From positions 1 through 64,000 of the forward strand of contig SBGP01000095.1 in NCBI GenBank assembly GCA_006226595.1: a DNA stretch of 64,000 nt, in the 5' to 3' direction. Under the pieces are notes generated by a model. That model searched no databases, was not told where the DNA came from, and saw only the letters and a program-made list of their open reading frames with translations. The position numbers were made by a program, and so were the translations under genes. Of this stretch, positions 60,196 through 64,000 are shown piece after piece. The DNA comes from Deltaproteobacteria bacterium (lineage in GTDB: Bacteria; Myxococcota_A; UBA796; GCA-2862545). Positions within the stretch are counted from its first letter, which is position 1. Each line of letters opens with the position of its first letter.

Positions 60196-61911
60196 CTACT
60201 CGGCGGCTCCGAGGTGACGACGCAGGGTGTCGGCGAGCGAGCCGCGGATCACCGGCTTCGTGACCACACCCACCATGCCAGCGGCGAACACGTCCTCTTC
60301 GACGCGAGCCGCGGACGAGGCGGTGAGACACACGATGGGAGCGGTGAAGCCCTCGGCGATCGCGAAGCGCGCAGTCTCGATCCCCGAGAGCCCAGGCATC
60401 TGCAGGTCCATGAGCACGAGGTCGCAGGCGGACTCGCGCAGCTTGGCCAGCGCCTGTTCCCCGGACTCGGCCTCGTCGACCAGGACGTTCAAGGTCTCGA
60501 GCAACCCGCGGATCACGAGGCGATTCACGGGGTCGTCGTCGACCAGCAACACCCGGGGCGACCCCTCGAACTCGTCCGTGGGGGCCGAGAACTCGGCCAT
60601 CGGCTCGCAGCGGTTCAGGGGCAGCCACAGCCGCACCGCCGCACCGCCGAGCTCGTCGGACTCGCCAAAGCCGAGCTGACCGCCGAGGGCTTCCGCGAAG
60701 CCCGCGACCAGGCTGAGGCCGAGTCCAGTGCCGTCCTCGGTGTCGCGCACCTGCTGGAAGGCGAGCACCACGCGACCGCGCTCCTCTTCGGGGATGCCCG
60801 GTCCGTCGTCCTCGACCGAGAACTCCACGCCCTTGCCGTCGACGGACACCACGAGGAGCACGCGGGAGGTCGCGAAGCGCCCGGCGTTCGCGAGCAGGTT
60901 GCCGAGCATCTGCGACAGGCGCACCTCGTCGCCGTCGACCCATTGGGCCACGCCGTCGCCGACCCGCGAGTCGACGGTCAGCGTGTCGCGAGCGCCGCGG
61001 AGGAGCTGTGTCTGCGTGCGAATCAGCGTGTGCAGGTCGACCGCCTCGCTGCGGAAGGAGAAGCCGCCGGCGCGGAGCTTCGAGAGATCGAGCAGGTCGG
61101 TGAGCAAGCGTCGCAGCGTCTCGGCGGACTTCGCGAGCGCCTCCACGTGCGCGAGCTCGCGGGCACCCAGGTTCGAGCGGGCGAGCAGCTCGCTCACACC
61201 GATGATGCCGTTCATCGGCGTGCGGATCTCGTGCGACACCGAGGCGAGGAAGTCCTCCTGGGAGGCGCGCGCCTGGCGTGCCTCGACCTCGGCGCGGCGT
61301 CGCACCGTGACCTCCTCCTGCAGCTCCGAGAGGGCCACGGTGAGCCGGCGCTGGGCGGCGGCTGTCGTCTGCTGGTAGAGGCGCACGACCGCAGTGGCCA
61401 CGAGGGTCATGCCGAGCACGTCGAGCATGGGCTGGAAGGGCGATGGCGGGCCGTACACGCGTGCAGGCAGCCAGCCGCGAATGTGGGCGACGAGACCACC
61501 CATGGCGACGATGCCGGTGATCAGCGCCCAGACCGTGGCCCCCGTCGCATCGAGCAGAAGACCCGCGAACAGCGGCACGAAGAAGATCCACGCAAAGGCC
61601 GGGTTGTGGATGCCACCGGTGAACAGGCCACCGCTGTACGCCGCGCCGGCGGCCCCGATCAGCGTGAGGTGGCCCGCGGTATCGAAGGCTCCGCGGCGCA
61701 GTGCGGACGCCGCCAGCAGCGAGGTACACACACCCAGCACGCCGAAGGGCGCGTACCAGCCGCCCATGAGCACCGGCGAGAGCAGCGCGAACCCGCCGGT
61801 CGCGAGCAACTCCACGAGCACGAATGCGGCAATCACCCGAGCTCGCGTCTGAAGGACCTGGTCCTCGGGGAGCTCGGGAAGGACCCGCCCATGCCATGCG
61901 TCGAGAAGCAC
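60196..61911 (-). CDS. Hybrid sensor histidine kinase / response regulator
   Basis: A 571-residue protein. Six or so membrane helices fill residues 25-190 (VLVELLATGGFALLSPVL; FAWIFFVPLFAGLLLDATGA), so the sensor is integral to the membrane and has no large outside domain. A coiled segment leads to the H box VSHEIRTPMNGIIGVSELLA, then MLGNLLANAGRFA (N) and DGPGIPEEE (G). The C-terminal receiver (about 445-565) has VLLVDDDPVNRLVI, LVLMDLQMPGLSG (phospho-Asp) and VVTKPV. No output gene is linked. GTG start. Confidence 0.9.
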   Translation of the reverse strand: MLLDAWHGRVLPELPEDQVLQTRARVIAAFVLVELLATGGFALLSPVLMGGWYAPFGVLGVCTSLLAASALRRGAFDTAGHLTLIGAAGAAYSGGLFTGGIHNPAFAWIFFVPLFAGLLLDATGATVWALITGIVAMGGLVAHIRGWLPARVYGPPSPFQPMLDVLGMTLVATAVVRLYQQTTAAAQRRLTVALSELQEEVTVRRRAEVEARQARASQEDFLASVSHEIRTPMNGIIGVSELLARSNLGARELAHVEALAKSAETLRRLLTDLLDLSKLRAGGFSFRSEAVDLHTLIRTQTQLLRGARDTLTVDSRVGDGVAQWVDGDEVRLSQMLGNLLANAGRFATSRVLLVVSVDGKGVEFSVEDDGPGIPEEERGRVVLAFQQVRDTEDGTGLGLSLVAGFAEALGGQLGFGESDELGGAAVRLWLPLNRCEPMAEFSAPTDEFEGSPRVLLVDDDPVNRLVIRGLLETLNVLVDEAESGEQALAKLRESACDLVLMDLQMPGLSGIETARFAIAEGFTAPIVCLTASSAARVEEDVFAAGMVGVVTKPVIRGSLADTLRRHLGAAE

Positions 61912-61988
61912 GCGACCTCACCCCGTAGAACGCAGTGGATATCACAGGGCACTGCCCGTCGGACGGGTGGGTGGGTTATCCGGCCCGG

Positions 61989-62618
61989 ATGGAAAAATGG
62001 GCACTCGGCCTGGCGCCCGGCGCGCTGGGACTCCTCAGCCTGGCCATTCCCCAGGCCGGGCGCTGGTTGCGCGTCGCGAGATGGCTCGCCATCGGCCTCG
62101 TGTGCCTGCTCGTCGGCTTGCAGATTGCGCCGGAGAGCTACCGCGAGATCGGCGTGCTCGCGGCGCTCCCGTTCTTCCTCGGGCTGCTCGGACCCACCGC
62201 CGCGGAGCGCCTGTCGGGTCTCGACCACGAACACGAGCACGGCGAGGCCCACCACGTGCACCACGACCACGCGCACGAGCACGGCCACGGCTCGCTGACC
62301 CTGGGCTTCGTCGGTCTCGGGCTGCACCAGGTGTTCGACGGACTGCAGATCGGCTTCGTGCACGACTCGCTCGGTCCGCAGGCCACCGTCGCCATCGGAC
62401 TGCACGGCGCGCCGCTGGTCGCCGCGTTCGCGCTCTCGTGTCGCAAGGCCGCCGGCACCCGGTACGCCCTGTTCCGCGGTGTGCTGCTCGTCCTGCTCAC
62501 CGGAGTCGGGATCGGCCTGGCCGGGCTGTTTCCGGCCGAGGCCGTGGAGCCCTTCGAGCCGTGGCTCGCGGCCTTCGTCGGCGGCGTGCTCCTCCACGTG
62601 GTCGTCCACGACGCCTGA
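61989..62618 (+). CDS. His-rich ZIP-like membrane protein
   Basis: A 209-residue protein with about seven membrane helices. After the third helix comes a His/Glu-rich loop (HEHEHGEAHHVHHDHAHEHG), a metal-binding linker. Then FVGLGLHQVFDGLQIGFV and AIGLHGAPLVAAFAL, which resemble helices IV and V of ZIP transporters with metal-coordinating His. It is shorter than usual ZIPs. TTATCC lies 7 bases before the ATG. Zinc or another divalent metal is the likely substrate. Confidence 0.7.
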   Translation: MEKWALGLAPGALGLLSLAIPQAGRWLRVARWLAIGLVCLLVGLQIAPESYREIGVLAALPFFLGLLGPTAAERLSGLDHEHEHGEAHHVHHDHAHEHGHGSLTLGFVGLGLHQVFDGLQIGFVHDSLGPQATVAIGLHGAPLVAAFALSCRKAAGTRYALFRGVLLVLLTGVGIGLAGLFPAEAVEPFEPWLAAFVGGVLLHVVVHDA

Positions 62619-62644
62619 CGAGTGTCAGTGAGCGAAGAACAGGG

Positions 62645-62650
62645 TAGACT
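62645..62650 (+). promoter_or_regulatory. -10 element of leaderless lipoprotein gene
   Basis: TAGACT seven bases before the ATG at 62658. Confidence 0.5.
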
Positions 62651-62657
62651 GCCGCGC

Positions 62658-63479
62658 ATGCGACGCCTCCTCCCCCTCGTTCTGCTCTGCGCCTGCAGCT
62701 CCTCCAGCGACACCCGCTGGGGCGTGTTGTCGTTCATCGAGCTCGGTCGCCAGACCGATGGCGTGACCCATGGCTTCGACCTCGACGGCATCACCTCCGA
62801 AGAGGACGGTGACAGCGGCTGCGGCATCGGGGACTACACGAGCCCGGACGGCGTCGAGGGCATCGACAACGCCATGGCCCGGATCATGCCGGTGCTCGAC
62901 GCGACCGAGGCCTCGGCGCTCGAGCCCCTGATCAACCAGAACATCAACCTCGGCGAGGTGCTGATGATCTTCGGGGTCAACGGCATCGACGATCCGCTCG
63001 ACGACGAAGAGGTCGAGGTCACCTTCGTGCGCGGCTACGGTGCCCCGATCGTCGGCGCTGACGGCCGCATCGTGAGCGGCCAGACCTTCGAGCGCGACGA
63101 GTCCCTCGAGCCGGTGACCGTCGAGGGGTCCCTCGAGAACGGCGTCCTCGAGGCCTCGGGTCTCGACGTGACCTTCCCCATCGAGATCTTCGACGCGAAT
63201 CCCGTCCTCGACGTCCAGAACGTGACCGTGCACTTCGAGTACGACGACAAGGGCGACTTCGTCGGGTACCTCGGCGGCGCGCTGAACTACGACCGCATCA
63301 TCGAGGGCGTCGAAGACGCGGCCGTCGACGCGGCCCTGCTCGACACGCTTCCCCTGTTGTTCGAGAACAACGCGGACCTGCCGAGCGAAGAAGACGGTGA
63401 GTGCTCGCGGCTCAGCGTGACCATCGAGTTCGACGGGCTGAACGCCCACCTCTTCGAGCCGCCGGAAGGCTTCGAGTAG
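62658..63479 (+). CDS. Lipoprotein of unknown function
   Basis: A 273-residue protein with signal MRRLLPLVLLCAC followed by SSSSD, a lipobox. The body is acidic and beta-rich (FGVNGIDDPLDDEEVEVTFV; VTVHFEYDDKGDFVGYLGGA), with an early CGIGDYTSPDG motif. The overall pattern (DLDGITSEEDGDSGCG, then long regular strands) is seen in myxobacterial surface lipoproteins but is not assigned to a family. The shorter start is supported by the adjacent -10. Confidence 0.65.
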   Translation: MRRLLPLVLLCACSSSSDTRWGVLSFIELGRQTDGVTHGFDLDGITSEEDGDSGCGIGDYTSPDGVEGIDNAMARIMPVLDATEASALEPLINQNINLGEVLMIFGVNGIDDPLDDEEVEVTFVRGYGAPIVGADGRIVSGQTFERDESLEPVTVEGSLENGVLEASGLDVTFPIEIFDANPVLDVQNVTVHFEYDDKGDFVGYLGGALNYDRIIEGVEDAAVDAALLDTLPLLFENNADLPSEEDGECSRLSVTIEFDGLNAHLFEPPEGFE

Positions 63480-63493
63480 GACCGCGGAGAACG

Positions 63494-63511
63494 GGCCGTT
63501 ACATAACGGCC
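63494..63511. terminator. Palindromic hairpin between convergent genes
   Basis: GGCCGTTA-CA-TAACGGCC, 15 bases past the lipoprotein stop; symmetrical, could end transcripts from both sides. Confidence 0.45.
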
Positions 63512-63561
63512 GTCATTAAACGGTGATCACCGCACCCCCGCACCCCTTTGTTTAGCCGATC

Positions 63562-63587
63562 CATTTCGTAACGCGCGTTGCGAAATG
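63562..63587. promoter_or_regulatory. Near-perfect 26-base palindrome
   Basis: CATTTCG-TAACGCGCGTTG-CGAAATG, 24 of 26 positions symmetrical, 12 bases past the hemerythrin-like gene stop. A bidirectional terminator or binding site in the 119-base convergent gap. Confidence 0.45.
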
Positions 63588-63598
63588 ACGACGGAACC

Positions 63599-63991
63599 TC
63601 AGCGGGTGCGCGTCAGGTTCTTGGTCAGCGACGACAGCCAGGTACGCGGCTTCTCGTCGGTGACCTCGTGACGCTGCGGCGCGGGGCGCGGGGTGCGGAG
63701 CGCCCGGTCGAGATCGTGGATGCTGCGCTGACGGTGCGGCACCGGCGTATCCGAGAGCTGAAACGCCTGGTTCACGACGCGGAGGGCCTCGGGGTACAGC
63801 CGCGTGTCCTCGAGGTGCGCATGCGTGTGGAACCGGTCGATGACGCGCTCGATCGGCCCGGCGACCGGCGGGCAGTAGGGCAGGACCCGACGCAGTTGCC
63901 GCGACAGCTCGTCGAGCTCCTCGTGCGCCTGCATCATCTGCGCGACCGACGTCGACACGGCGCTGCCCATGCTCTCGCGGCCGCCCATCAC
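63599..63991 (-). CDS. Hemerythrin HHE-like protein, start uncertain
   Basis: A 130-residue frame. HEELDELSRQLRRVLPYC and VIDRFHTHAHLEDTRLYPE fit the first two helices of the HHE/hemerythrin fold with His and Glu ligands (HxxE, HxxHxxxE). The C-terminal 35 residues are basic and not part of the domain. The start could be the GTG at 63991, ATG at 63988 or lie beyond the window, since the frame remains open to the edge. Confidence 0.55.
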   Translation of the reverse strand: MMGGRESMGSAVSTSVAQMMQAHEELDELSRQLRRVLPYCPPVAGPIERVIDRFHTHAHLEDTRLYPEALRVVNQAFQLSDTPVPHRQRSIHDLDRALRTPRPAPQRHEVTDEKPRTWLSSLTKNLTRTR

Positions 63992-64000
63992 GTGGCGAAT

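Noticed and set aside
58898-61945. 1015-codon minus frame running through the dioxygenase and hybrid kinase genes
   Set aside because: Only its last 169 codons, from the ATG at 59407, encode the Spy-like protein with signal and ribosome site; the upstream part is a shifted frame of two other genes.

Overview
The window is GC-rich, densely packed bacterial DNA that looks like a member of the Myxococcota or a related lineage of the old Deltaproteobacteria. The pointers are two tandem DUF2330 proteins ending in a MYXO-CTERM-like tail, a MopE-type metal-binding lipoprotein, Asp-Thr repeat lipoproteins, several large modular Ser/Thr kinases with FHA and PP2C partners, and an EF-G that reads like the spirochaete/planctomycete/deltaproteobacterial (spd) and mitochondrial type. 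Placement rests on these features only; there is no rRNA or tRNA gene here. No prophage, CRISPR array or intact insertion sequence was seen.

Layout. 1-11 kb: lipoproteins, a cupin, a P-loop/SLOG-like fusion beside fusA, two Gly-Thr repeat lipoproteins leading into a TetR gene, a CsgG-like protein, a small barrel and TesB. 10.5-21 kb: a Ser/Thr kinase, a zinc-ribbon protein, an RsmB/F-type methyltransferase, a PuuD-like amidotransferase divergent from a D-cysteine desulfhydrase/diacylglycerol kinase pair, a MopE-like protein and DUF1015. 21-34 kb: a giant FHA protein with PP2C phosphatase, an overlapping operon (small membrane protein, HTTM-TPR protein, PLP decarboxylase), then two large Ser/Thr kinases and an RlaP nucleotidyltransferase. 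35-43 kb: DUF2330 pair, lipoproteins, RecQ, cyclophilin, DoxX-like and LysR. 43.8-47.3 kb: an unusual single chain joining VIT and VWA domains to a TonB-dependent receptor. 47-54 kb: TPR protein, lipoproteins, PHP phosphoesterase, a membrane-anchored sigma-region-4-like protein and a cytochrome P450. 54.3-56.3 kb: about 2 kb with no gene. 56.3-64 kb: a Cpx-like envelope-stress module, a Tat-exported intradiol dioxygenase-like protein, a hybrid histidine kinase, a His-rich ZIP-like protein and a hemerythrin-like protein.

The strongest candidate for something new is the 2-kb gene-free stretch. Read on the minus strand it is full of hairpins closed by canonical RNA tetraloops (UUCG, UCCG, UGCG, UACG, GAAA, GCAA, CUUG), contains a stem whose only imperfect pair is G-U on that strand but A-C on the other, and ends in an intrinsic terminator. 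It looks like a very large structured non-coding RNA that I do not recognise.

Regulation visible in sequence: a recurring TAnnCT/TAnnnT -10 element sits only 5-7 bases before many start codons on both strands, implying frequent leaderless transcription. Two GTGAA-N5-GTGAA boxes, close to the CpxR box, lie upstream of both Spy/CpxP-like genes. Intrinsic terminators share a GACCCCCGAG stem. Several convergent genes overlap at their stops.
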